Counted from the stretch's first letter, positions 1 to 11,913 are shown. The stretch is DNA of 64,000 nucleotides from Paraphoma chrysanthemicola (GCA_020744225.1 JAGMWG010000028.1:280609-344608); one strand, 5' to 3'. The notes: a model not told the origin generated them from the sequence alone. Numbers and translations are program-made.

Positions 1-43
1 TGACAGTCCGGTCTTCAATGACAACATCATACTGCTTCCTAGC

Positions 44-1809
44 ATGGACGACATATTACAAGAAGACGTGCGAAGAGCCTTTGATGATTTGACGGGTAGG
101 AAGCGAATCATAGTCATTGCTGGTGCTGGATTGGGTACGTCACGGGGAAGTAAGTTGGTCCTGCAGTCATAAACAAGTGTGTAAGCTCATCCTCTTAGTT
201 CCTGACTTTCGCTCTAAGACCGGCTTGTTTGGAAAGTCTGGTGGCAAGGACAGCTTCGACATTACACAAGTCTACCGGACAAAGGAGTCTACGGATCACT
301 TTTACAAGCTTGTTCAAACCATGTACCAGGCACCGAGCGAAGAGATTCCCTCCACATACAGATTCTTCAAAGCATTACAAGACAAGGGCTGCTTACTCCG
401 AATATATCAGCAGAACATTGACGGACTTGACGCGAAGATTCTTGGATCCGATGTCGACATCCCAGTCGAGCAACCATGGAAGACGGTGATCCGAATGCAC
501 GGAGACGTCTCGGTCGCCAAGTGCGATACATGTCATACAAAGTATCCCGCCTTCGACCCAATGCGATACAGCAGCACGAAGGATATTCCCTGCGATGCTT
601 GCAGTAAACAGCGAAATGTTCGAGCTTCCTCAAACCGCCGGCCCATGCGAGACTGCGCTTATCAAGTTGGGAAGCTCCTGCCGTGGGTGGTTATGTATAA
701 CGAATACAATCCCGACCTCCAAGCCATTAGCAACTGCAGTATTCACGATCTAAACGCCAAGCCGGACGCCATCATCGTAATTGGGACAACTCTTCGGATT
801 CGGGCAACACATACGCTCGCGAGAGTGCTCTGCCCCGATGTTCGCAACCGTGAACTACCAACTTTCTGGATCAGCAATGAAGTGCCAGCGAAGAAAGATC
901 AAAGTCTATTTCAACATCAACTTATTATGCCATGTGATACAGTAAGCAAGCTTTGGCTGAGCTGGTTAAACGAACATGCCACCATTGCAGACTCGGTGTC
1001 AACGGAATCGCTGGCATTTGGCGACAATATGTCATTCCTTGGCAATGACTGCCGATACTGCTCAGCATGAGATCGCTGAAGGGACAGGAGCGACAGCAAT
1101 GTTCGATCACTATATCAAATTTATCTCTACTCTTCTTGACGGCTTTGAGCCCTTTACCCACGAGACGGACGAATTCGAGGCCCCGTACATCCATCCCAGG
1201 CCTCTTGTCTACAAAGATCGAAAGGAGAAGCAGCGACTTAAGAAGCTGCTGGATCTGAGTGCCAGCGCTTGCGACCAGGCGGATACGTTCAATTCGTTTT
1301 TGAAGTGCCGACCAAACGGCGTTGTTCGCATTGCCCTCTTCACTACATGCGAATCCAACGCTATCGAAAGGAAGCAGAGAAGACTACGTTGGAGCCTCTG
1401 GGCCGCAGCTCTTGTGCAGCGTCAGGCTGGTGGCGAATTTGTGTTGCTAGTCCTTGTTCCGAACAAGCAGTTGCTAAATCCAGATGGTACTTTGAAGAGC
1501 CTGACAAGGCAGCTCTCGGGCCCGCGACAAAACTTCGTGCAGCAGCTGAACAAAGACAGTAGGCGCGTCTCTGCTCCTGAAATATGGCACTCCGCTAGTG
1601 CAGCGCAGAATTCATTGCAGGAAGTAAGGACCTTCGTGAACATGATGTTCCTTGCGGGCAACACAGTGTTGTCAGGTGATGACGATATTCGGTTGCAGGG
1701 TTTTAGGAAACTTGGCGCTGGACTGGCTCAAGGTCAAAGGGACAGAGATGGAGGAGAGAGAGAGAAGAAGATGTTGAGTGTCAGCCTTAAAATGATGAGG
1801 CTTGACTAG
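44..1809 (+). CDS. Sir2-family NAD-dependent protein deacylase with a long C-terminal extension
   Basis: Sirtuins remove acyl groups from lysines using NAD+. Exon 1 is 44..149 and the intron 150..198 restores the motif GIPDFRS right after the NAD loop GAGLGTSRG. Exon 2 carries QNIDGLD, the catalytic histidine in RMHGDVS, zinc pairs CDTC and CDAC, the Rossmann return IVIGTTLRI and a terminal MPCDTVSKLWL, so the catalytic core looks complete. That frame stops at 1070 (325 aa). Removing either 942..990 or 996..1065 keeps the frame open and adds about 250 residues with no domain I recognise, ending at 1809 (549-555 aa). The core is secure; the join to the extension is inferred. Alternative: a 325-aa sirtuin plus a separate downstream gene. 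Translation could also begin upstream of the window. Confidence 0.7.
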
Positions 1810-3559
1810 CGCCGATCTCAATGGCGAGTACGCTGCCTTTCCCTGCGAGGTTTCTCTAGCCCATTGACTACCACGCACGCTACGGGCACGACCAGCGGCA
1901 TCTTCGACAACCGTAGACAACTGATACAACCTAAGCAAGCTTCGTTTGCAGTAATTGAAGCGCGACTGGCCACGGGATGCAGACCACCTTAGCGTCACCT
2001 CACTATTCACACTGAAATGCTACCCAGTCACCATGGACGAACACTGCTTCCATCGCCAGAGGCCTGCAGCCAGCAAGCAAAGTCTAATGCCATACACCTC
2101 GATCAGAGCCTCGCGACTTAGCACGGCGGCGAGGCCAGCCTATTCGATAGCACTGGCATGTCGACGCTGCATCTGCGAGGGTTCAACAACCCACGCCAGG
2201 GTGGCGTCCTTTCTCGAATAAAGCATGCGAGTCGGCGGTACAAGCGCGGGTGAATACACAGTTGGCTTCGCAGCTGCCATCGCTCTCCAACATAAGAACC
2301 TCACCGCCGTCATGCTCGGTCGGCGAGAGATGAGCGTGCACAGTTGCATCATGGCCTCCAGCGAGCTGATGAGGGTCAGCGACACCCTACCAGTCAATCC
2401 CGCTACTATCTGCGATGCGTCGCTCGCACGGCTGCGGCGACCGGCCTAGACCTGTCTCGGTCAGCGTACGACAGCCTACAGGAACGTTGTCCATCCTCGA
2501 CGGACGGTTATCGTGCTTGGATTGCTGGCTGGTCCTCTCGTACAGCCTCATCCTAGCGCCATACGCTCGAATGGTGCGTAGACTCGCGACCGCGGTTGAC
2601 GATGCCGACTCCTTCGTGTCTCCGCTCTGGCAAGGACTAGCTCCATCAGCCTTCTGGGTTTACTTGAATCGTGTGAAACGGTCTGGCAGCAGAAAAGAGA
2701 CCCACGCGGTGACAATTTTCCGTAAGAAGGCTCTTGGTATGTCTATTATGGAGAGATGAGCGAAAGCTATAAATGCATCAATATTGTATACTGTGCCTGG
2801 AGTAGGGTTGTTGATTGGCGATTGACTGGTCAAGCAGCACTCTGCATCTAATCCAATCGATCCGTGGGCAACAACTTCATGAGAGCGAGGACCATGCCGC
2901 CAAAATGTGAGTCGGTTGCACTAGGAAAGATAGCTTAGTCATGCTTGAAAACTAGAAACATCTCGGACGGTTTTCTAAGCGCAGTGCTCCGCCTCGCTCT
3001 GCGGACTCGGAACCACCTGGAGCCGTTTAGCCTACGTAGCCTTTCCAACAGGCACCAGGCAGGTTAAACATGCTCTTGCTATGCCTCATCCACCCTGCAG
3101 GTACAGCTGGAGTGCGCGGATTACCTTCGGCAGTTGGTAATTCGCTACCACGGTAGGCACATACATTCCATTGCTTAAGCACTCTTGCTGACCACGGAAT
3201 GAGACTGCGATGTCCGATGCACAAGTGCGAGGGAGAACAATATTACTTGTCGCCGACATAGCTTCTTAACATGCCGGTTGGCATATGAAGCGTCAATTTC
3301 ACCGTTGAACTCTGTACTTTAGCTAAAGTCTTGGTCCTGCTAAGAGATAATAGAGGCAACAACGGCATTGTATTGTTCCCGGCCTTTATTGAACTACGGC
3401 CTATTTGCCCTCTCTTGCCTTTGCCTTCCAAGAAGCGCTTGTATTTGTCCGTAACGATAAATCTCGTTGAGCCTGGCAATCTCCCACACACAGAACCCTG
3501 ACTCGGATCTCAAGGTTCCTCTGATCAGCCCAACCATACACTACGGTGGTCACGGTGAA
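1810..3559. other. Stretch without a convincing gene
   Basis: I find no supported gene in these 1.75 kb. Short overlapping open frames occur on both strands at 2140..2760, including a plus-strand piece reading GTSAGEYTVGF that superficially recalls an acyltransferase elbow, and a minus-strand 82-residue frame at 3243..3491. None has a recognised domain or a spliced extension. It may hold gene debris. Confidence 0.4.
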
Positions 3560-4512
3560 CTACTCGTATCTGATGGTCGTTGAATGAACCACCCGCCCAA
3601 AAATTGTATGCTCAACAGAGGGTTGCTGCAGTAACTCTGAGTATTCCTGAGTCGCACGGCAAGTTGGGCAAGTTATAAGCGCATTGGAGTAAGATGATGA
3701 ACGCCGGCGGTGCTGCTGTAACGTCCAATCATTGGTGCACTTGCGGCACATTATGTGGCCTTAATAATGTAGGGTCAGTAAAACGCTTAAGCTTGTCGAG
3801 TTTGAGAGAACTAACCGCACAGAAACTGGAGGAGACTGGAGCTTTCTGTACATTCACAAACGGAGCACTTGAAAGCGTAAACTTTGCAAGTTGGTTGAGA
3901 CCTAAGCTTTGGGTGAAACTTACACACATGTGGTAGCTGCCGCACGCAGCTACCGCACCATGGCTAGAACGTGTTAGATATGACTAGTCTTCGTGACAGC
4001 AAACTTACAGCACCGCAATCGTTAAGTAGGTACGCGTTATCTTCAGACAGCATCGATCCGCATTGATTGCAGTGACGTGCTGTAAGGTCAAGCTTTTGCA
4101 CAATCAGAGCAGATCTAGAGGAGTCTAAGGTGCGCCGTATGACGTTCTCCGCCTCTTTAGAGCGCTTAAGCTGCTCTAATACAAATTTGTGCTCCTGATT
4201 AAGTGTTGCGAGAAGGTCGCTAAGGTCCTCAGAATGCTGCTCCTGCTCACGCACCGTAGTAGCGAGAGTTAAGAGCTGGTCTGATACTGATAGTGGACAG
4301 GGTGAATTCGTAGATGATCTCGTTCGTGAATGCTCTGTGATAGCATCGGAGGTCTGAATAGGCGTTTGTGCTTCAGTCAAGTCGACAAGAGGTATGTCGA
4401 GCCGCGGCGCTTTGCCAGTACGGACTTCAGGCTGATTATGTATTATAGGATGAACACACGATCGGTGGAGCAGAAGGCCTACCTGGGCATCGGCTGTGCG
4501 CTTTCGACCCAT
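3560..4512 (-). CDS. RING-finger protein with coiled coil (putative E3 ubiquitin ligase)
   Basis: Start ATG at 4512 (MGRKRTADAQ). An N-terminal basic/disordered part is followed by a heptad-rich helix around residues 95-145 (REQEQHSEDLSDLLATLNQE) and a C-terminal RING: CNQCG, LNDCGHIMCRKC, then CPTCR. The RING is completed only by splicing 4014 to 3759 across a 254-bp intron that uses a weak GTGCTG donor; the stronger GTAAGT five bases downstream would throw the frame. Exons 4512..4014 and 3759..3560 give about 232 aa. The RING type fits ubiquitin transfer, but substrate and partner are unknown. The unusual donor could mean a gene beginning to decay. Confidence 0.6.
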
Positions 4513-4816
4513 ATGTTCAGTTTGGTAACGTTGGGGAAGAGGTGGAAGTATGAAGTTAAGAATGCTGCCTGGTTGAGGAGGGAAAGTTCGCAAGTCCTGC
4601 ATCGGCTTTGACGGCCTTGTTCGGTGGCTGGGAACCAGCTAGGGAAGTTTACTCGGCCCGGCAGGCCAACTGCGCCATGGCGCTGAGGGGTCGAATAGGC
4701 TGCAAGATGCATTTGAGCCAAAAAGAAAAGAAACCACAGGCTGATTGGTCAAAGGGAATAAGCTCCCACTGGTCGTACAGAGGGCTGAGGAACGAGAGAC
4801 CCCAACCACAATTACC
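4513..4816. promoter_or_regulatory. Divergent intergenic region with a CCAAT box
   Basis: This region separates the start codons of the minus-strand RING gene and the plus-strand 165-aa gene, so it should hold both promoters. An ATTGG (CCAAT on the minus strand) lies at 4744..4748, about 70 bp before the plus-strand ATG. No other element is clear. Confidence 0.35.
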
Positions 4817-5505
4817 ATGAGACGTCGCAAAGCCGTCGCCGGCGGACTGGGTCTAAGGTATCCCCAGCCGTCGGAGTTGTCCCGCGAAGCCGAAAGCACC
4901 TAACGTCATGCACCTGGTCAATGGTCAACTTTTGATTTGCATCGCCCCTCGTCTTGTCGATTTCGCTAACTTCTCGTCTGAACTATAGAAGTGTGACATC
5001 AAAGAAGCCAATCCTTACTGCTCTTGCTACAAGAGCGTGGGTTACCCTTGAGCCCATATTCAAGAATATCGAGGACTGGTGGAAGATTAGTGACTACTCA
5101 AAGGGGAACTTTGTCTTGTTCGAAATGTGTATAAACAAAGAAAGGCCAGGTTTCATACTTTACGAGAAGAAGTTTTGCGGGGAAACCCGTTACAAGTGGA
5201 TGTAAGTCTTCCAATCATCACAAGTTGACACAAATTACCGCCAAAACTGCATGGGAACCAGATTGTTCAAGCACATCCGGACTTCGACAACCCCAGTGAC
5301 TTTAGGAGCCGCAAAAGCGAACAAGGTTGCTCAGAGTTTCTATAAAACATTAGCACCCAGTAATGTTGGCTGGATGGACAAGGTGCAAGATGAGAGCATC
5401 ATTTTTGGTTGGGGACTGGATTTGGAGAAACTAGGGTGGGAAGGGCTCCAGAAGGTGGCCTCTCTCCCGAGACACCTTCGGGAGCTAATTTTGGCCCTCA
5501 GGTGA
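4817..5505 (+). CDS. Orphan 165-aa protein, three exons
   Basis: Exons 4817..4857, 4989..5201 and 5262..5505 sum to 498 nt with frame kept through both introns (acceptors CTATAG and ACCAG; donors GTATCC and GTAAGT). The protein starts MRRRKAVAGGLGLRSVTSKK and contains an aromatic-rich middle (EDWWKISDYSKG, FVLFEMC, FILYEKKFCGETRYKW). It ends with a tryptophan-containing helix (LDLEKLGWEGLQKVASL). I recognise no domain, signal peptide or membrane segment. The clean exon sum and non-random composition support a real gene. Confidence 0.6.
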
Positions 5506-5750
5506 ACCCAAAAGTGCGATTGATTACTTTCGCCTACGTAAAATAGATTCTTGACTACGAAACTAGTATTGTGCGGTACCGCTCCCGACTCGCAGAACGA
5601 TTGCAATTTGTGGGGCAGCCGCGGACCTGGCGAGTTGGTCTGCGCTCAGACTGCTGCATGGCTTGGTGCATGACAAGGAAATCTGATTAACCGCCGATAA
5701 TGCAGTGGGGGTGGGCCGATTTGTGCTTTTTGTGCTTTCTGCGCCTCACG

Positions 5751-5818
5751 ACTTTTTAGCGTCGACAGGGGGTTGCAGAAAGAGCGACTTTTAGCGTCAC
5801 AGGGAGGCAGAAAGCGCG
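5751..5818. repeat. Two tandem copies of a ~33-bp unit
   Basis: Units at 5751..5786 and 5787..5818 share TTTTAGCGTC, ACAGGG and GCAGAAAG with small indels. Just upstream, CTTTCTGCGCCTC is close to the reverse complement of the GAGGCAGAAAG part, so a small inverted element is also present. Confidence 0.55.
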
Positions 5819-6004
5819 ACACAATTGCTGCAGAAGGCTGGCCATTGTGCGACACAAGCGACGCGTAATTTCGCGTCAGAATTGGATAGCTGACCCAATA
5901 TTCTGGGTCGCCAAGAGGCAGAATTGCCTTGTTGACGCCTTGGCACTACACACCACGGATTAGATCAATCGTTGTTCAAGGTAACCGAGTAAGTGTCTTT
6001 TCAG

Positions 6005-6696
6005 CCAGGCCGTACATCTCAAGCGTGTGACTGATGCCGCAGAAAGATAACACGTTGTGATGGTGCTTCCCTAGCTACACAAAGTGCAAAGCCGTTGGAC
6101 ACGAGTGCATGATCAGCGATGATTTACACTGGATACCTCGAAGGTGCGAGGGTGGGAGGAGGCAGACTTGTACAAGATGCGGAAAGAGCTCGAACAGATG
6201 GAAAAGAAGTCTAATATGGTAGAACAAGTCAACAAGACATTCCTACCAATGCTAACTTGTACCCAGTTATCAGAATAAGATAGTGGTCAGGATGAAGACA
6301 GGTCCCAGCCGACGCTAACTCAGGTAGTTTTCATTATACAGCCTTCTCCATCGGTTTGGCTGACACTCATAGGACACCTTGTCAGCTATAATCGAAAGCA
6401 CAGCACAGTCCTCTAGCTACTTGGTAACAACGAGCGCAGAATGTTCAGCCATTAAGCTTACCCTAGACGAAATTTGTAACCACTCGGACTTTAGCAATAC
6501 CTCATTTCATAAGGAAGGCTATGCTGAACAGATGATCCCGTTGCAAGAAGAGTATGCGCAGTACGCGTATCCTGAAGAAGCACTCCAGCTTCACATATCC
6601 GGGTCTGAAGTCTCTCGCCTCGAAGAAGATTCCAGGATCTGTGCATTCCAGCACGCTGAAGAGTTATATCAGCTCAAGAGATGGTACAGCGAATGA
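6005..6696 (+). pseudogene. Decayed Zn2Cys6 transcription factor gene
   Basis: After a plausible intron (5981..6004) the frame reads GRTSQACD, a stop, then CRRKITRCDGAS, the N-terminal half of a fungal Zn2Cys6 DNA-binding domain with a TGA inside the first cysteine pair. A frameshift later the second half appears as TKCKAVGHECMI, then another shift gives a dimerisation-like helix DLYKMRKELEQMEKK (about 6160..6220). The downstream open frame (6379..6696, no ATG) encodes TLDEICNHSDFSN and an acidic tail. That segment resembles the end of the intact gene at 13267..13892, so a common parent is likely. Several frame breaks make this a pseudogene. Confidence 0.6.
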
Positions 6697-8041
6697 AGCT
6701 ACCGCATCAGAGCCACAGTTTGAGTTTGCCTGCCAGAGACCAACTTCATGCCATTGCCAACCTCGCAGCTGTACAGAAATTCTCGATTTGCCCATGAAGT
6801 GTTTTGCGGACCGACCAGTAACAGCTGATGTGATAGCGGCTCGCTCGCGTGTTTAGATACAGATCGCAGTAAATCCTTCAATTTCCGGTTCCTTAGGTGA
6901 AGTACCGTCCAGTTCGTTGATGAGCTCGAAGATTTGGTGTTCAAGCAGCCCTAGTGGAAGAGTGAAACTTTGTGATGACGTAGAAACTGTGCATGATCTC
7001 GGGGTATCCATGGTAAATTGGTCAGCCATGGTTGTGAGGCAGAGTGAAGCGTCTGGAGTAAAAACTGCACGGCACAACTCTTTATCTGCTTCTACGCCTG
7101 TGACATTTGCAGCATACACCGAGGGATGCAATACACATGCATAATCACGAGCCACCATATCGACAGGCTACGATGCGGAAAACATCCCTCATGGCACCCA
7201 CGTCGCGCTGTCAGAAGGCAACCTTCAAGCCGTTTCCGGTAGTCTCTGCTCGTTGAAGTGGCAAGCCAGCCCTCATGTGTGTTCCAGATGAGTATAATGA
7301 CGGTGTAGACAATTGAACCGGACGCGGGCCATAGCAACGCGTGCTTGGAATATGAGGCAACTAAGCAATTTACCCTTAATTGAGAATAGAGGTTATGTTA
7401 CCAATGAACAAGCGCCAAAGTAATGTGATCATAGTACAAGATGTCTATAAATGGGTTCGGAACGGACCTGTTCCTGCATATCCTCGCCAGGAGTTGTCTC
7501 AATGAGAGATGATGGACGCTTTTTTGGCATGGTGTAGAGCAAGCCGTTCCTTATGAGTGGGGAATCCGCGGGTGTTGACCGCTGACTGTTGTGGGTGGTA
7601 TCGCTAGGCGCATTGTCGACTGGCTCCGTATACGTTAGGCTGAATATACTCGGCGTTCGAGGCGATGCACTTATTATAGACGGTCGATTCGTGAGATCGA
7701 TCCTTGCTTAGTGGACCTGGAAATGAGCCGCGTCGTGGCGACCAAGCGGAAGTCATAGCTGAGTGGTTCGCGGATCGAGCGAAGGCGGGGAAGTGCGGAA
7801 TCGGCTGCAAAATTGGGAGGTGACCAGCGTGTCACCCCCGCCTTGGCTGCTTGCCCTTGTGTTTCCCGCACTTCCACGCCCCAGCAATGACTCGAGACCT
7901 ATTGAATTCATCCGGAATCATATGATACAGTACAGACACGCACGGGAACACAGAATGCCTGGATGTATGTTTCTCACCGGCATGGCGTCACAACAAGCAT
8001 CTAAAGGGTGAGAAGTTCGCTAGCTAACTCGTGTGCAAGCA
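6697..8041. other. Mostly empty stretch with one weak minus-strand ORF
   Basis: The only frame with an ATG and even composition is 6853..7158 on the minus strand (101 residues, MVARDYACVLHPS to EIEGFTAICI); I do not recognise it and give it low weight. The rest shows no spliced gene, tRNA or repeat that I can see. Confidence 0.3.
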
Positions 8042-10264
8042 TCAAAGCTTGTGCTTTACGCCTTCAATGCGCGCTCGCTGATCTCGTGCTGCTTTTGAAC
8101 TGCTTGAGATCATCTCGAAATAGAGCCCTGCTTCAGAATTGCTTAAGATCATCTCGGATTTGAGCCATTCTTCAGGGTTATTGTAAAGATGACCGATTCT
8201 TTTATCCCTTTGCCGAGATGCAGGCCCGAAGTCCCATCGTCTCTCTGCATCGGCCAGTGCATTAGCGACCGCATCGTCGCTCATAGCTCGCGAGACTCCA
8301 GTGGCTTCGTCCATGGTGCTGAGCTGTCGCGACATCTGAGTCAGTGAAACCGGTGCAAGATAGTGCCGCGCGTAAAGTACGTTGTGATCCGCTTGTGTCA
8401 AGCTAGCCATCGGATTCGCAAATGCCGGTCCGGGTCGTAACTTTCCAATGCTACAAGTGAGTCAGCGCTCCTCCAACAGCTTACTTTCATAGCAACATAC
8501 CTTTCCAAGATGAAGCTATAGTGTTTGTCCAGTTCTGAGAAAACCTTCCCGCGCTCGTCGTCGGCAAAGGTTTTTAGGACCCCCACCGAAGCGATGATTA
8601 TGCCCGATACAACTTTCCCAGATTCCTTCACAAAGGACAGAGGAAAATGTATTACTTCTTTGAGAACCTCGTTACCAGAAGGAAGGTTAACCATGGCGCA
8701 TGCCATCAGTTTGTCTTGGAGAAATCCGAGTATGTGCACCCGGGTGATTTGTTCGACTTCTTGCAGCAGATGCTCAGATATGGCGGCTGCTTGAAGTTTC
8801 GCAAGAAGCGACGCCAATGGCCTCAAGACTAATTCAGGTATCTCAATTGTGTATTGTCGGAATCCGTAGACTCCTGACTCCAGCCACGTCGGGACTGCAG
8901 CGCTATCGTTTTCTTGAAGCAGGAACTTTGCCACAGATCTTGATGTATAAAACCGCCAGTTTGCGGACGCAATGGGAATGCACTTCCTCCGTTCGAGAAA
9001 ATCACCTATTAATCCTTAGCTCTTGTGACTACGAACTTGTATGGGCACAATTCACGGTGTTTTTCCACGAGCTCAATGATTTGCCAGACGATATCTTTAG
9101 AGCGCCGACCGCAAGCCATGTCCTGTAGTGATTGACCACTCCAGCGGTGAAACGAGCGCATCACGAGATCAATAGATGAACCGATGTCCCTACAATATGA
9201 TTCTCCTTGCCGTTCGTATAGTTGACGCCAGTCGTCATCTCTAGTCTTGTCGTCTGCGTCGTCATTAGTCGTCCTCTGATGCACTTGCTCGTTGACCTTG
9301 GTGTTTATAACAAGATGGATAGTCTTTTGGTGTTCCTCGCACACCATACACAAGACAATGATCGCAAGGCAGGCAGGAAGCCAGTTGTTGTAGCTATTGG
9401 TTGATTTGAAGGTTTGCTGAAGCTTGTTAAGAACTCTTCCCATGATTTGCTCTTGGAGAACGCAGAAAAGGCACTTGAATTGTCGGTTTGCGAAGCGCGA
9501 GGTTTGGAACTCCTTGAGGGACACTGCATCTGAGATGACCTTAGACGCCCCGAATACCGCGTTGATAGTGAGGGTGTGCGATAGGATGAATGTTACAACG
9601 ATGAGCTCACGCGCATCCTGTATGAGGTCGTGTTTACCATAGCTATTGATGAGCTTCAAGAACTGTGGGTCCCTGTCATCCTCGTCCGCCCAGTATAGAT
9701 CTGCAAAATTATCCATATGGACGCCGACGATGTTTTTGATATACGCGTTGCACAAGTCCAACAATTGCAGGTCTGTCTGCTCCATCGCGAGATCCACACT
9801 GAGCTGTTTTCGTGGTCCTGAGGTCATATGGAGCAGGTGATGCTGCAAAGTCACGCCCTTTGGTTTGAACTGGCTTAACTTGACGGAAAACGTGGGCATT
9901 TTCGGTCCACATTTAAAGCTGGCCATGACCTTGCCATTGTACCATCCTTCGATGTGTTGTTTGCCAAATTCATAGACCGCTTTTTCCTGATACAAGTCTG
10001 TGATAATGGTGGATATAAATCGTTGTGGTATGAGGTGGAGTTTGGAGGCTGAGAAGGCAAGCCCGCAATCGACGGTGGGGCACGCAGGCTTGGTGCGTAT
10101 TGCGCGGATTATGTTGAGCATGAACTACCTCACATTAGAGATCATGGCTCTCGCAACAGGTGGTGGTCTATGTGTACTTTGCTGCCCTTGAAGGTTTCAA
10201 AGTTCACCTGGGTGACCTCAGACTTCTCCTGGGTGTCCTCCATTTGTACACTTGGGTCTTTCAT
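8042..10264 (-). CDS. 692-aa protein resembling the C-terminal domain of fungal C6 regulators
   Basis: Exons 10264..10178, 10124..9056, 9014..8501 and 8450..8042 sum to 2079 nt in one frame. The second exon holds the pattern ELIVVTFILSHTLTI, SRFANRQFKCLF and LCMVCEEHQKTIH, which I associate with a family expanded in Dothideomycetes in which a regulator-type helical domain usually follows a Zn2Cys6 cluster. No zinc cluster is visible here; the N-terminus is short and acidic (MKDPSVQMEDTQEKSEV). Exons 3-4 add about 300 residues (GDFLERRKCIPIASANW, RSVAKFLLQ) that lack any ATG of their own, hence the fusion. The 8451..8500 intron is strong; the 41-bp intron 9055..9015 is weaker. Alternative: a 400-aa gene ending at 9009 plus a start-less remnant. 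Confidence 0.6.
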
Positions 10265-11309
10265 TTTGTTTTCTGCTGATTGATTGCGGGAGAGAAAGAG
10301 TGAACAATGATATTGAGATAGATACTGCAGTAGTGGTAAGCAGAATATGGGAGCTGCATCTCTTGCCCGCTCGAAGTGGATGGGTACAGGTGACGGGATG
10401 ATGCCTGGCCAAATCCAAAGACTTGCACCAAATTGCGCACGGGCCTTTGCGCTAGCAGCATGGCGCATGTGGAACGGTACAATCGCGGGAGCAGGGTTCC
10501 AAGAAAGTGGCTGTCACACAATCGAGAGACTAGACTTCTAAACGATCGGTTCCCCCGTCGCGCGAGTTGAGACGCTTGCGAGCTCAATACTCAAACGCCT
10601 AATCCGAGATCCTGCGACCAGGGATCTTCGGCATTCAAACACAGAAACGCATTAGCGTTGAATTGTGAGGCGTGACAAGGTGCATAGACATGGTCACTTG
10701 CTATGGATCGGTGTGCGCCATCGGGAAAGCTGATTCAGTCCCGCATCTTTTCAGTATTGTTGAGCCAGTATGAAAAGCATAAAACCACTGACAACGAGGT
10801 TCGTTTCACGCCGAATACATCTTCAGAGTCCCCACTTCAGTTCGCTACCACACATGCCCGCACACACTCGTACTGCGAGCTCCAATTTCGTACCGAGGAG
10901 TGCTCTGCATCATGAGTCCAGTAAGATTGGGTACGTAAGCTCGATTGTCATAATACTTGCTGTCTGATATCACTAGACGATGATATCGTCGCCTTCATTA
11001 TGAGCATAACGTATGGGGGCCAGGAACTAAGCTTCATCCAAATACAATGATAAGGCTGCTGTTCTGCAGCTCGCTACCTTCTCTTTGTACTTCTTGACTC
11101 GAGCATGGCCAACCTGTTCTCACCTACACTTTCAATATGCATGCTATTCGCTGCGTAATCAGTCGATTGGAATCTCGTCAACACAACGATCGATCGAGAT
11201 CAAATATGTGGTGATGGTAATGGTTGCGCTTTTTGCGAGATCCTTGTCGGCGTTTCATTGTCGCTCATGCTGATCACGAATTAAGTTGCTTTATAAATTT
11301 TGATCTGCG
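10265..11309. other. Intergenic, no gene seen
   Basis: Short frames on both strands lack motifs, good splice signals or coding-like composition. The region should contain the promoters of the flanking divergent genes, but no specific element stands out. Confidence 0.4.
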
Positions 11310-11785
11310 ATGGATTCGTCAGAGCAGGATCAGCCAAAGTCCCAAAAGGAAGTTGGACTGTCGGATAATGGTCAATACGAAAGATTCCTTGTGCGTTTGT
11401 TCGCAGTCTTCAGCATTTACGTACTAATAACGCTACAGTTTATAACGCGGAACGTTGCGAAGGACTTAGTCAGAGTACTATCCCAGGAGAGAAAACGGGA
11501 TGAGTACGTAGAAGGAGAAATGCGATCGTAAGCCTAGTAACTCGCTTGGCTCAGGAAGACATTCCAGCTGTTACAGACAGTATTATTACGCGCTTAAAAA
11601 CAGCTATGAAAAATATGCAAAGAAGTAAGCATGTTTTCGTAGTAGTGCTGCTTTTATAATTAAGATATAGAGGTAACAAGAAGGGTGCTTCGGAAGCCAA
11701 TGCTGCAAGTTCTTCCACACCAAGCGTAGAACGTCAACCATCCCGCTCGAACGAAGGCGCATTTGACCCGATCAGAGACGTGTGA
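11310..11785 (+). CDS. Four-exon orphan mini-gene, 110 aa
   Basis: Exons 11310..11390, 11439..11527, 11577..11624 and 11671..11785 total 333 nt with phases 0, 2, 2 preserved. Introns are 48, 49 and 46 bp; the first has a textbook TACTAATAAC branch site before CTACAG. The protein starts MDSSEQDQPKSQKEVG. It has a basic amphipathic helix (NVAKDLVRVLSQERKRDEY), then YYYALKNSYEKYAKKG, and a serine-rich tail ending FDPIRDV. It is hydrophilic with no signal peptide. The three introns in such a short gene are the main evidence that it is real, because each exon alone is too short to be noticed. Function unknown. Confidence 0.65.
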
Positions 11786-11913
11786 CGAGCACGGGTATCC
11801 ATGTACAATGCTGGCGACACAAAGGCAGCTAGTGGCGAAGATAACACAGACCCGTGGGTCTTCGCGCTTACTGATGGTGTGGGTGATACGTAACATTGGA
11901 AGTAGTCGTCAAG

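Noticed and set aside
2225..2449. GTSAGEYTVGFAAAIA frame as a polyketide synthase acyltransferase fragment
   Set aside because: Only one loosely matching motif, no neighbouring PKS domains and frame breaks around it; too weak to call.
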